Positions 24,753-33,065 of a DNA stretch of 64,000 nt are shown piece by piece. The notes under the pieces are model-generated. The model ran no database searches. It had not been told where the DNA came from and worked only from the letters and a program-made list of their open reading frames with translations. Position 1 is the stretch's first letter. Each line of letters opens with the position of its first letter. Source of the DNA: Bacteroidetes bacterium UBA7674 (lineage in GTDB: Bacteria > Bacteroidota > Bacteroidia > Chitinophagales > Chitinophagaceae); NCBI GenBank assembly GCA_002483105.1, contig DLHG01000007.1, positions 186,001 through 250,000 on the forward strand. Direction: 5' to 3'. Position numbers and translations under genes: made by a program.

Positions 24753-25765
24753 GCTATTGTTACCTCCTTTTTCTTTCCTGCACCGGGCAATACCCACTCA
24801 ATTATCAACGCCAGCAATGCCAGTACCAGGAAGTACTGAAAATAGCTGTTATAGGTCTGGTATTCCACGTCAATGCCCTTTACGGTGCGTTGCTCCATAG
24901 ATTCAATAGAGGTGATGATCTTATCTGCTGCATCATCAGTGTTTTGTAACAGGGTGTAAGTACCCTTTCCGGAAGCGGCAATAGCCTTTAGTTCCTGTTC
25001 ATTGAGTTTGCTTACAACAGGTTGTCCCTGTTCATCCAGCTTCACCGATTTGGTTTCGGGGTCATATATCGTAGCGCCATCAGGTGAGCCTATACCTACT
25101 GTGTGTATAACCACACCTTCGCCTGCGGCTTCCTGCGCCATTGCCTGTGCATTATCATCATGGCCTTCACCGTCGGAGATAATGACCAGGGATTTGTACT
25201 TGCGCTCCTTCTGCGAGAAAGACTGCATAGAAAGGCCAATGGCCTCACCTATGACGGTTCCTTGTGTCGGTATAAGCTGTGGCGTAACATTCTGCAGCAT
25301 CATTTTCATTGCGCTGTAGTCTATGGTAAGCGGCACTTGTAAGTATGCCCTGCCGGCAAATACTACTAACGCCACCCTATCATTTTGCATTTTGTCTATC
25401 ATGCGGGTAACAAGCTGCTTGGCTCGGGTAAGGCGGTCGGGCTGAATGTCTTTTGCCAGCATACTCTTGCTCAGGTCCAGTGCGATCACTACATCCACGC
25501 CTTTGCGCTGCACCTTCTCCATTTTATCACCTTTTTGCAGGTTGGCCCAGCCAATACCTGTTGCCGCGAAGGCTACTGCAAGTAAAATGAACTTCAAAGC
25601 ACTTCTGCCGTAAACATAGCCACTCAGCTGTGCAGAGATAAGCCTTTCCTCGCCAAGCTTCTTTAGCTTGGTTCTACGCCACATTATCATCCATACAAAG
25701 AGGATAACCAGTAGTGGTAAGAGCGTTAATATAAAAAGGTGTTCTGAATGCTGAAAACGAAGCAT
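24749..25765 (-). CDS. batB: BatB-like VWA domain membrane protein
   Basis: 338 aa. Two N-terminal membrane helices (about 10-28 and 56-73), a VWA domain with the metal-binding DLSKS (97-101), and a C-terminal helix (FQYFLVLALLALIIEWVL). This order fits BatA/BatB. The usual companions (MoxR ATPase, DUF58, a second VWA gene, BatD) are absent on both sides. Translationally coupled to batC. Confidence 0.88.
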   Translation of the reverse strand: MLRFQHSEHLFILTLLPLLVILFVWMIMWRRTKLKKLGEERLISAQLSGYVYGRSALKFILLAVAFAATGIGWANLQKGDKMEKVQRKGVDVVIALDLSKSMLAKDIQPDRLTRAKQLVTRMIDKMQNDRVALVVFAGRAYLQVPLTIDYSAMKMMLQNVTPQLIPTQGTVIGEAIGLSMQSFSQKERKYKSLVIISDGEGHDDNAQAMAQEAAGEGVVIHTVGIGSPDGATIYDPETKSVKLDEQGQPVVSKLNEQELKAIAASGKGTYTLLQNTDDAADKIITSIESMEQRTVKGIDVEYQTYNSYFQYFLVLALLALIIEWVLPGAGKKKEVTIA

Positions 25766-25851
25766 GAATTATTGTTGGTCTGTATGCAAATTTAATCTTC
25801 AGGCAATTTAGTAGTAAAACCCCAATAAGTTTTTTAATTTCTTTAACAAGC

Positions 25852-25886
25852 AAAAAAAATGCCCCCAACCAACAGGCCGGGGGCAT
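25852..25886 (-). terminator. Terminator of the 25913-27181 gene
   Basis: Arms 25859-25866 and 25879-25886 (atgccccc and complement), then eight T on the minus strand. Confidence 0.85.
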
Positions 25887-25912
25887 TCTATAATAATAAA
25901 CCACCAAAAAGG

Positions 25913-27181
25913 TTACTTCACGATTTTATAGATAGCATTTCCTTTTACTGTATTGATTTGCAGCATATACATGCCTGCGCTTAAACCAGATACAGAGATA
26001 GAAACTTTCTCATTAGCCTGGTAAGTATGGCTGAACGCAACCGCACCATTGATGCCTGTAAGTGTTACAGTCTTAGCACCTTCGATAGTGTTTAAGCCTG
26101 CAACGTTCAATACGTCAGCAACCGGGTTAGGATAAACCGATACATTGTTCAGTTCAGGAGCAGTAGCAACTGATGCAGGCCATAGAGAACCTTCAAAGCT
26201 ATCACTGTTCTCTTCGAAAGAAAGACCTCCCATAGTAGGTGTAGCTGCACTTATTGCAACAGTAAGAACCGGGTTTGTTTTGCCCCATACATCACCAAAC
26301 ACCTTGTAAGTACCATATGCCAGTCCAGGGAATTCAAAGTGGCCATCTACATCTGTATAAGTATAAGCTACAGGTACATCAGCGCCTGTTGTCAGGATCA
26401 GTATACGTCCTTCCAGTGGATCGCCGGGAGCAGTACTCTTATTAGCGCCTTGCAATACATCACCACCGATGAATCCAGGACCACCTGGGTTAGTACCTTG
26501 GATCATATCTATATCAGCGCCTGTAGTATTTGCACCTGCAGGTATTGTAGTTACACCTGTACCATTCCAGTTAAGAGAAGAAGTATAATAGGTAGGCAGA
26601 GAAGTTGCATAACCGGGAGAGTTTGGTATCAATGCAGCTTTCAGCTTCAACACACCTGTAGTAGTAGCAGGTACTTGCATAGAATAATAACCTTGCATTG
26701 TATCTGTGTACACGCTATCAATAGCAGTTAAGGTAGTAGTCATAGTATTTACATCATACTCTTGCTCGATAAGGTAAACCATAGCTGCATCAACGCCTAC
26801 GTTATTAGCAGTTACCTGTCCGCTTACCCAGTAAGTTGGAGGTGGAGGAGGAGGATTGTTGCAAACGGTAAAGTTTGATTCGAAATCCTGCGCTACCATC
26901 CAGTAAGTAGAATCGTAATAGCTCTGGCTGCAAGAATTTACGAACAGGCTTACGTCTATAAATACGCCTGTAGGAGTTGCATTCGGAATATCTACAGAAT
27001 AATCACCATTGGCATCAGTAGTGCCTGTTGCAGTGAATTGGTTCCAGCTACTAACTGTTACTACCTGGCCTACAACAGGGTTACTGTTGCCATCCTGAAT
27101 GTGGCCATACACCTGGTACATTTGCGCATAGCTGGCGATAGAGGCGAGCGATAATGCGATAATTAAGGAAAGTTTCTTCAT
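25913..27181 (-). CDS. Secreted protein with T9SS type A sorting domain
   Basis: 422 aa. Signal peptide MKKLSLIIALSLASIASYAQ. Three carboxypeptidase regulatory-like beta-sandwich modules are suggested by YQVYGHIQDGNSNPVVGQVV, YWVSGQVTANNVGVDAAMVY and GGDVLQGANKSTAPGDPL, with a proline run (PPPPPPTYW) between the first two. The C-terminus (VSVYPNPVADVLNVAGL ... GMYMLQINTVKGNAIYKIVK) is a type A sorting domain. A paralog lies just upstream at 27354. Surface or released protein of unknown binding role. Confidence 0.88.
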   Translation of the reverse strand: MKKLSLIIALSLASIASYAQMYQVYGHIQDGNSNPVVGQVVTVSSWNQFTATGTTDANGDYSVDIPNATPTGVFIDVSLFVNSCSQSYYDSTYWMVAQDFESNFTVCNNPPPPPPTYWVSGQVTANNVGVDAAMVYLIEQEYDVNTMTTTLTAIDSVYTDTMQGYYSMQVPATTTGVLKLKAALIPNSPGYATSLPTYYTSSLNWNGTGVTTIPAGANTTGADIDMIQGTNPGGPGFIGGDVLQGANKSTAPGDPLEGRILILTTGADVPVAYTYTDVDGHFEFPGLAYGTYKVFGDVWGKTNPVLTVAISAATPTMGGLSFEENSDSFEGSLWPASVATAPELNNVSVYPNPVADVLNVAGLNTIEGAKTVTLTGINGAVAFSHTYQANEKVSISVSGLSAGMYMLQINTVKGNAIYKIVK

Positions 27182-27291
27182 GACTTTAATTTTTTAAATT
27201 GTTTAAACTATTGGTATGCTTAGATTGACGAAAGAAGGACTAAAAATGTTAGGAAATCCTCCAAAAAAAGTCAACTATTTTTTTGTTCTGT

Positions 27292-27329
27292 AAAAAAAAG
27301 CCGTCCCTACCAAAGGTCGGGACGGGCTT
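27292..27329 (-). terminator. Terminator of the 27354-28562 gene
   Basis: Arms 27298-27307 and 27319-27329 with a one-base bulge; eight A on the plus strand give a T-run on the minus strand. Confidence 0.8.
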
Positions 27330-27353
27330 ACTGGAATGCTTAACAGGCAATGC

Positions 27354-28562
27354 TTAGCGCACTACCTTATAGTGATATTCACCTGCCAAGGACTTAATGT
27401 AAAGCGTATATAAACCACCGGTTAATTCTGCAAAAGGAATAAGAATTTCCGCATTGCCTTCAACCGACTTATTATACACTTCTGCGCCATTAATACTGTA
27501 TAGAGAAATGTTTTTTTCACCTGCAATATTTTCCATCCCTTTAATGTGCAAATAGTCTGAAACAGGATTAGGATAAATAGTCACCTCCGGTTTTTCTTTA
27601 TACTCTTCAACACTGAGCGGCCAGAGTGAACCGTAAAAAGCGGTATTCGTTTCATAGAAAACAATAGTGCTGATGGAAGGGCTATTGGCCGACAGTGTGA
27701 ACTGGAGTGCTGGATTTTGCTTACCCAGCGCGTCACCAAATAGTTTGTATGTGCCATAGTCAAGGCCGCTAAAGCTAAAATCACCCATGGTATTGGAATA
27801 CCTGTAGGCTACCGGCACATCATTAGCGGTAGTAAGTACAAGTATTCTCTTATACAATGAATTATCCACTGTGCCAACGATATATCCTTGTCCCTGCATG
27901 TTTATGCCTTCGGGCAAAGTGATATCCACTGAATGATTGCCATGTGGCAATATCGAAGCACTACTCCACCTAAGTACACCATTATAGTAAGCGGGCATAA
28001 AGTAAATATAGTCTACGGTATCAGCAGGTAATAAGGCAGCCTTTACGAGGTAGGAGTCGGCAGAATTCAGCGGAAGGGTAAATAGATAGAATCCATTAGC
28101 GTCCACCTCCATGCTGTCTGCGAGTTCCACAATTGTACTCATTGAGTCAGTTTGCTTCCTGATCAGGAAAACCACTGCTATGTCAGCGACATTAGACGTA
28201 GTTCCCTTATATATATTTCCCCTGATGTACCTGTTAGTAGCACATACACTAAAGTTAACGTTAGGATTATTGTATGGGAAAGTAACGTTTTGAATCGTTG
28301 GGTTACCGCAGTTAAATGTAGCTACCTTGAAGATGACACCCATTGGAATATTCTGCGGCAGGGTGAAGGAATAATCGCCATTATTGTCAGTAAGGGTAGA
28401 ATCATCGTAGGGATAAGGGACACCGCTGCTATCTGTATATATATGCACTGTCCTGTTCACGACCATTTGTGAGTCCGCATCAGTTATGGTTCCGCTGATA
28501 GATTGTGCGGACACTTTCATTCCGGCCAATAATATCAGGGTTAAAAGTATTACTCGTTTCAT
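27354..28562 (-). CDS. Secreted T9SS type A protein, paralog of the neighbouring gene
   Basis: 402 aa from the Met of MKRVILLTLILLAGMKVSAQ; an ATG six codons earlier is possible. Same architecture as 25913-27181: a first regulatory-like module (SISGTITDADSQMVVNRTVH), a second (IRGNIYKGTTSNVADIAVVF), a third (GQGYIVGTVDNSLYKRILVL) and a sorting domain (VTIYPNPVSDYLHIKGM ... YHYKVVR). Shared words include DVPVAYRYSNTMGDFSFSGL versus DVPVAYTYTDVDGHFEFPGL. A tandem duplicate that has diverged widely. Confidence 0.87.
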   Translation of the reverse strand: MKRVILLTLILLAGMKVSAQSISGTITDADSQMVVNRTVHIYTDSSGVPYPYDDSTLTDNNGDYSFTLPQNIPMGVIFKVATFNCGNPTIQNVTFPYNNPNVNFSVCATNRYIRGNIYKGTTSNVADIAVVFLIRKQTDSMSTIVELADSMEVDANGFYLFTLPLNSADSYLVKAALLPADTVDYIYFMPAYYNGVLRWSSASILPHGNHSVDITLPEGINMQGQGYIVGTVDNSLYKRILVLTTANDVPVAYRYSNTMGDFSFSGLDYGTYKLFGDALGKQNPALQFTLSANSPSISTIVFYETNTAFYGSLWPLSVEEYKEKPEVTIYPNPVSDYLHIKGMENIAGEKNISLYSINGAEVYNKSVEGNAEILIPFAELTGGLYTLYIKSLAGEYHYKVVR

Positions 28563-28602
28563 TCGCTTCACTTCTCTCATTTATATAAACTTGATCAAAA
28601 AA

Positions 28603-30669
28603 CTATTTTTTCCTGTTATTCAATTGATACCCGATCATAAACCTGGTATAGGGTTGCAGGTATATATTCTTTACCGCTGCATTAGGTATGTAATTCAACC
28701 TTGAGAGATTCTGCTGTACACTAAGATCGGCAGAGAATCTTTTGTAGTTGTAAGACATCCCCAGCATGTAGCCGAACCTGATCTTATTCACAGAACTATT
28801 GGCATAAGGTGCGGGCTGATATTCACTAAATTTTTTGCCTTCATAAGTAAAGACTTCCCTGATAGGGGTTGAGCCAGGCACTGCCTTGGGCCCTTCTACT
28901 AAGTAGCTGATCGTATCTCTGCGTGTTTCAGTCTTGTACCGGTTTATCTTCTCATCTATCTGTAGCATATTGCTAAAGCCCACTACAGGCCCTCCGTAAA
29001 CAGCCAGGTCTTTTGTTAATTTATAACTCAGCATCAATGGCGCCTCCGCTTCCATAACACGAGATGAATTCAGAGCGTGGCTTACCCCAATAGAATCATA
29101 TGTTTCCTGGTAGTAATAATTTGCAGTTTTGCGTTCACTTGGTATCCCTTGTGCATTCCACGACACCACGGGAGGAGTTATGATCGTATCCATGTAAGAG
29201 CTCTCAATATGGTAGAATTTCTCCTCTCTACCTATACCGGAGAAATTAACATTGCCCATTTTAAATGCAGGTTGGAAAATCAAACTGAATCTATCAGACA
29301 GGCGCGCCTGTATTGATGGAGCAAATACGTATTTGTTCGCTTTGTATTGGCTGGTACCTGTTTCCATACCCAACTTCATAAAGACATCGAGTTGAAGTGG
29401 CAACCTTATTTTATACGGCGCACCGGCGCCAATACCTGACCAGGCATTTGTGTAAGATTCTGCGTTAGGACTTGGTCCAATGAATCCTGCCAGCGAGCCT
29501 TTTTCAGGATCAGCTGTTGCTGTATTTACATTTACTACAGTTTCCGGCTCTTCAAATTCTATTTTCTCTACCGGCACTTTTATTTCTGAACCGGGGATAG
29601 CATCTTGCTTTACCACCATGTTTTCCTCTGTCTTATCAATAGCCTCTTTAGCAATCACACTGATAGTATCAGGCTGAATGGTTGTTTCTTCTTTCGCTAC
29701 ATCTATAATAGTATCGGATGTAGCAGCAATAACCGGAGCTGTTGCTACAGTTGTATCTATTGCAGCTTTTTCTTCCTGTTGCTTTGCCAGTTCTTTTTCT
29801 ACCTGCTTCATACTATCTGCATAGCGGCTTTTGATCACGTTCATCACAGTACCCGAACCTCTCTTGTTCATGGCAGCGGCGATATCATCTTTTTGTTGAA
29901 CGCTGTCTTGTTGTTTAGAAACCGTTTCCGTGCTTACAGGAGTTGCAGGCACTTGTTGAGCAACCTGTGGTTCTTCTTTCGGAGTGTCTTGTACTTTTTG
30001 CGCAGGTGTTTCATTCTTTACTACAGGAGCAGCCTTTTGCTCTTGTGCTTGCTTATGTTGCGGAGCAGTAACAGGTGTTTCTTTCTTCGCTTCTTTGTGC
30101 ACAGTTTTCGGTGCTACTACATTCTCAGGGATTTTTTCCTGAACCTTTGGAGTAACGGTTTCGTTGTTAGTAGCATTATCTATTTGCGGAGCAGGAGTTG
30201 TTACAACTGCTCCAGATGTCGCCTTGTTTCTGTAAGAAGTACTATTTTCATTTTTATCCAGGAACATATAGGCTACCAGCAGCACACCTGTAAGTGCAGC
30301 AGCATACCAGAACCAGGCGAACGGACGACGGCGGGATGGTTTTTCATCCAGCATCTTTTCCATACCTATCCACGCAGCAGCAGGAGGCACTTCGGTGTAG
30401 TCACCAAGGGCTCCGTGCAGCATATCATCTATATGCTCTGCGCCGTCTGCATTGGTAAGCCTTGTCTCCATGTCTGCCCATGCGGAAGCAGGAGGCACTT
30501 CGGTGTAGTCAGCGAGGGCTCCGTGCAGTACATTATCTATGCGCTCTGCACCATCTGCATTGGCCAGCATGTCCTCCATACCGGCCCACGCACCGGAAGG
30601 CGGCATCTCGGTATGGTCACCGAGTGCGTCCCTTAGCAGGTCGTCGATATGTTTTTCATGGTTAGCCAT
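28603..30669 (-). CDS. Anti-sigma-type transmembrane protein fused to an outer-membrane beta-barrel
   Basis: 688 aa. Residues 7-114 are three tandem 36-residue units (HIDDLLRDALGDHTEMPP.. and relatives), presumably cytoplasmic. One membrane helix follows at about 120-137 (FWYAAALTGVLLVAYMFL). Residues ~140-420 are a long Lys/Glu/Gln/Pro/Thr-rich linker. From about 420 to the end, alternating beta strands and aromatic residues (PLQLDVFMKLGMETG, YVFAPSIQARLSDRFSLIFQ ... YTRFMIGYQLNNRKK) look like an outer-membrane barrel of the OMP_b-brl type. The ATG overlaps the stop of the sigma factor gene by 8 nt, so the pair is coupled. Most likely a regulator spanning both membranes. Confidence 0.8.
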   Translation of the reverse strand: MANHEKHIDDLLRDALGDHTEMPPSGAWAGMEDMLANADGAERIDNVLHGALADYTEVPPASAWADMETRLTNADGAEHIDDMLHGALGDYTEVPPAAAWIGMEKMLDEKPSRRRPFAWFWYAAALTGVLLVAYMFLDKNENSTSYRNKATSGAVVTTPAPQIDNATNNETVTPKVQEKIPENVVAPKTVHKEAKKETPVTAPQHKQAQEQKAAPVVKNETPAQKVQDTPKEEPQVAQQVPATPVSTETVSKQQDSVQQKDDIAAAMNKRGSGTVMNVIKSRYADSMKQVEKELAKQQEEKAAIDTTVATAPVIAATSDTIIDVAKEETTIQPDTISVIAKEAIDKTEENMVVKQDAIPGSEIKVPVEKIEFEEPETVVNVNTATADPEKGSLAGFIGPSPNAESYTNAWSGIGAGAPYKIRLPLQLDVFMKLGMETGTSQYKANKYVFAPSIQARLSDRFSLIFQPAFKMGNVNFSGIGREEKFYHIESSYMDTIITPPVVSWNAQGIPSERKTANYYYQETYDSIGVSHALNSSRVMEAEAPLMLSYKLTKDLAVYGGPVVGFSNMLQIDEKINRYKTETRRDTISYLVEGPKAVPGSTPIREVFTYEGKKFSEYQPAPYANSSVNKIRFGYMLGMSYNYKRFSADLSVQQNLSRLNYIPNAAVKNIYLQPYTRFMIGYQLNNRKK
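30328..30651 (-). repeat. Three tandem 108-bp units inside the anti-sigma gene
   Basis: Units 30651-30544, 30543-30436 and 30435-30328 encode 36-residue repeats sharing the pattern HIDDxLxxALxDxTExPPxx then AWxxMExxL. Units 2 and 3 are nearly identical over much of their length in DNA; unit 1 is more diverged. Confidence 0.9.
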
Positions 30670-31249
30670 TCTTGCTTCCTTTCAACGCGTATATTTTCTC
30701 TTTTAGTCTTCTGCGGGCATCATTCAGATACCAGCGACAATTATTTTCGTTAATATTTAATGCTTCGGATATTTCCTTGTGCATAAAATTCTCAAAGACG
30801 TACATATTGAACACCGCTTTTTGCATATCGGGTAATGTATGTACTACTTGTAAGAGCTCTTTATATGCCATTCCTTCCACTATATTCCCGTCCACATATC
30901 CATCATGCTCTTTTCCATCATTTTTTATCACTTCCTTTTCCTTCACTGTTCTGCGAATATGGTCGGTGATCGTATTAACCGCTATCCGCCTCATCCATCC
31001 CTCAAAAGCACCCTGGAAAGAATACTGTGACAACTTCATAAAAATCTTCAGGAATGAGTCGTTCAATATTTCCATGGCCGACTCATCATTATACTCATAC
31101 CTCTTAATGATACCATATATCACCGGAGAATATCTTTCATACATCGCCCTCTGTGCCTTTCTATCATGGGCAATACAACCTCTTATCAGAGAATGTACTT
31201 CTTCTTGCTCTTTAAGAGAGTCAGCAGGTATGTGTATATGTTCAGCCAA
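30662..31249 (-). CDS. ECF-type RNA polymerase sigma factor
   Basis: 195 aa from a TTG start (no ATG fits; a stop precedes). Region 2 (AMEILNDSFLKIFMKLSQY ... GWMRRIAVNTITDHIRR) and region 4 (LPDMQKAVFNMYVFENFMHK ... LNINENNCRWYLNDARRRLK) are present. It directs transcription of an unknown regulon and is coupled to the downstream membrane regulator. Confidence 0.92.
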   Translation of the reverse strand: MAEHIHIPADSLKEQEEVHSLIRGCIAHDRKAQRAMYERYSPVIYGIIKRYEYNDESAMEILNDSFLKIFMKLSQYSFQGAFEGWMRRIAVNTITDHIRRTVKEKEVIKNDGKEHDGYVDGNIVEGMAYKELLQVVHTLPDMQKAVFNMYVFENFMHKEISEALNINENNCRWYLNDARRRLKEKIYALKGSKNG

Positions 31250-31379
31250 TCGCCCGGGTATATTTATATCATATTAATTAGAACATGGCTACCTGATAGA
31301 CGTAAAGCCATGCTATTGTGTTAGATATAGCCATGAATATAATTATGGCCTATATAAATGGTTGGGTTTTGATCGTTTA

Positions 31380-31967
31380 TCAACCCCATATTGTTTTTTC
31401 TTCCATGGGTATGTTCCTTTTCCCTTCTTTTTTAGGCTCATCTGTATAACCCATATACAAAATACCCAATACTACGTCTTCTGCGGAAAGGTTAAGGTGG
31501 GTGCGCATGGCTTCAGAGTGGGTCATACCGCCGGTATTCCATATTACAGAAATTCCTAAAGCTTCTGCCCCTAATAATATGTTCTGCACCGCCGCTGAAG
31601 CAGCTGCGATTTCTTCAATTGCCGGTATTTTCGGATTTGCGCCCCTTTTCATTACTGCAACGATGACATGAGAGGGCATTTCCGTTGCCGAGGCCAGTTT
31701 GCCGGGAGTATCGGGGTTTTGTTTTTCTTCAGGTGTGTTTGCTATATATAAGCCGGCGTGTTGCGCTCCAAAGTTCTTTAGTGCCTCGCCACCATATACA
31801 AAAAACCTCCAGGGTTCTGTTCGGCCATGGGTTGGTGCCCAGTTGGCCAACTCTAACAGTTGCTTTATTTGCTCATCGGGAATTATCTGTCCGTTCATCG
31901 AAGCGGCCTTTACCGTGCGCCTGCCTGTTATTATCTTCTTTAGTATCTCAAAATCTGTCTGCATCAT
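31380..31967 (-). CDS. Nitroreductase family protein
   Basis: 195 aa from MMQTDFEILKKIITGRRTVK; an upstream ATG gives an unlikely leader. FMN-binding motifs: RRTVK near the start, ANWAPTHGRTEPWRF, and the C-terminal GGMTHSEAMRT / VVLGILYMGY region. Similar to the YdjA-like subgroup of small nitroreductases using NAD(P)H. Substrate unknown. Divergent from the LpxR-like gene. Confidence 0.92.
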   Translation of the reverse strand: MMQTDFEILKKIITGRRTVKAASMNGQIIPDEQIKQLLELANWAPTHGRTEPWRFFVYGGEALKNFGAQHAGLYIANTPEEKQNPDTPGKLASATEMPSHVIVAVMKRGANPKIPAIEEIAAASAAVQNILLGAEALGISVIWNTGGMTHSEAMRTHLNLSAEDVVLGILYMGYTDEPKKEGKRNIPMEEKTIWG

Positions 31968-32047
31968 ACAAATATAAGCAGCCGTTTCGGCTAGCGGAAA
32001 CGAAGTCAATCCATTAACATACAATAGCCGTATATACTGATACTATT

Positions 32048-33001
32048 ATGCGCACGATCATCACATATATTTTACTCATGCTTGCTACGTCATCGCGGGC
32101 ACAAACGATAGACAATACGCTGAGCTATAGTACTATGAGCAGCGACTACTATGTACGCTTCACATATGATAATGACTTTTTCACAGCTACAGACGGCAAC
32201 TATACCCAAGGCATACAACTGGAGTATGCCCACCCGGTATTTAAAAAGGCCTTTTATAGAAAGGCGTTGCTGACACCTTTTAAGGCGCGCGTAATCAGCA
32301 GCATAGCTATAGAGCATAATGCCTATACTCCCACCAACATCGTCCCTGATGTGATACTATACGGAGACAGGCCTTACACAGCGGCACTTATGCTTCGGCT
32401 ATATAACATAGGAATAGATACAGTACAAAACAGGAGATTTAGTTCTGCGCTGAGCCTGGGTGTAATGGGCCCACACGCCAGTGGCAAATGGATGCAGGAA
32501 GGTATCCATCGCGGACTGGATAATGTTCAGCCTGGTGGCTGGCAGTATCAACTAAAAAATGATGTGGTGGCGAACTATACTGTGAACTACGAACACAGAT
32601 TACTTTCTGCAGGCAACAATTTTCTACTGAATGCAGTGGGCTCCGGTTCGGTGGGAACTATGAATGATAAACTCTCAATAGGCTTCAACTTTATGGCGGG
32701 TACTTACAATGACCCTTACGGTGTACCAAACAAAAGAAAATTCCGAGTGCACGTTTATGCGCAGCCGCAAGCATCAGTGATAGCTTACAATGCTTTGCTG
32801 CAAGGCGGGCTTTTTACGAAAGACAATATCTATGCAATTCCTGCGAAGGATATACAGCGACTAGTGTTCTCCGGCCGTGCAGGCATCGTGTTTAATATAG
32901 CCGGTATCTACCTCGAACACTTTTATGCTATCAGCACAAAGGAGTTCAGTACACACAAACCCTTCTACTGGGGCGGTGTACAAATGGGCTTTGCTTTCTA
33001 A
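32048..33001 (+). CDS. Lipid A deacylase LpxR family (DUF2219) outer-membrane protein
   Basis: 317 aa with signal peptide MRTIITYILLMLATSSRAQ. Family motifs are visible: TYDNDFFTATDGNYTQGI near the N-terminus, YGDRPYTAALML, and GPHASGKWMQEGIHRGLD with the probable catalytic His. LpxR removes the 3'-acyloxyacyl chain of lipid A at the outer membrane in a calcium-dependent reaction; here activity is inferred from motifs. The C-terminal aromatic (GFAF) is typical of a barrel. Confidence 0.85.
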   Translation: MRTIITYILLMLATSSRAQTIDNTLSYSTMSSDYYVRFTYDNDFFTATDGNYTQGIQLEYAHPVFKKAFYRKALLTPFKARVISSIAIEHNAYTPTNIVPDVILYGDRPYTAALMLRLYNIGIDTVQNRRFSSALSLGVMGPHASGKWMQEGIHRGLDNVQPGGWQYQLKNDVVANYTVNYEHRLLSAGNNFLLNAVGSGSVGTMNDKLSIGFNFMAGTYNDPYGVPNKRKFRVHVYAQPQASVIAYNALLQGGLFTKDNIYAIPAKDIQRLVFSGRAGIVFNIAGIYLEHFYAISTKEFSTHKPFYWGGVQMGFAF

Positions 33002-33005
33002 CGCA

Positions 33006-33031
33006 TAAAAAAACAGGGGCGTGTGCCCCTG
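33006..33031 (-). terminator. Terminator of the 33066-35696 gene
   Basis: Arms 33014-33020 and 33025-33031 (caggggc and complement), loop gtgt, then seven T on the minus strand. It may also end the convergent LpxR gene. Confidence 0.85.
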
Positions 33032-33065
33032 CTTCTCTCTTGGTCTGTGCTCTAATTATTTCTAA

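Noticed and set aside
29605..30636. 343-codon plus-strand ORF
   Set aside because: Antisense shadow of the repetitive and low-complexity part of the 688-aa gene; Cys/Arg/Ser-rich and without domain signals.
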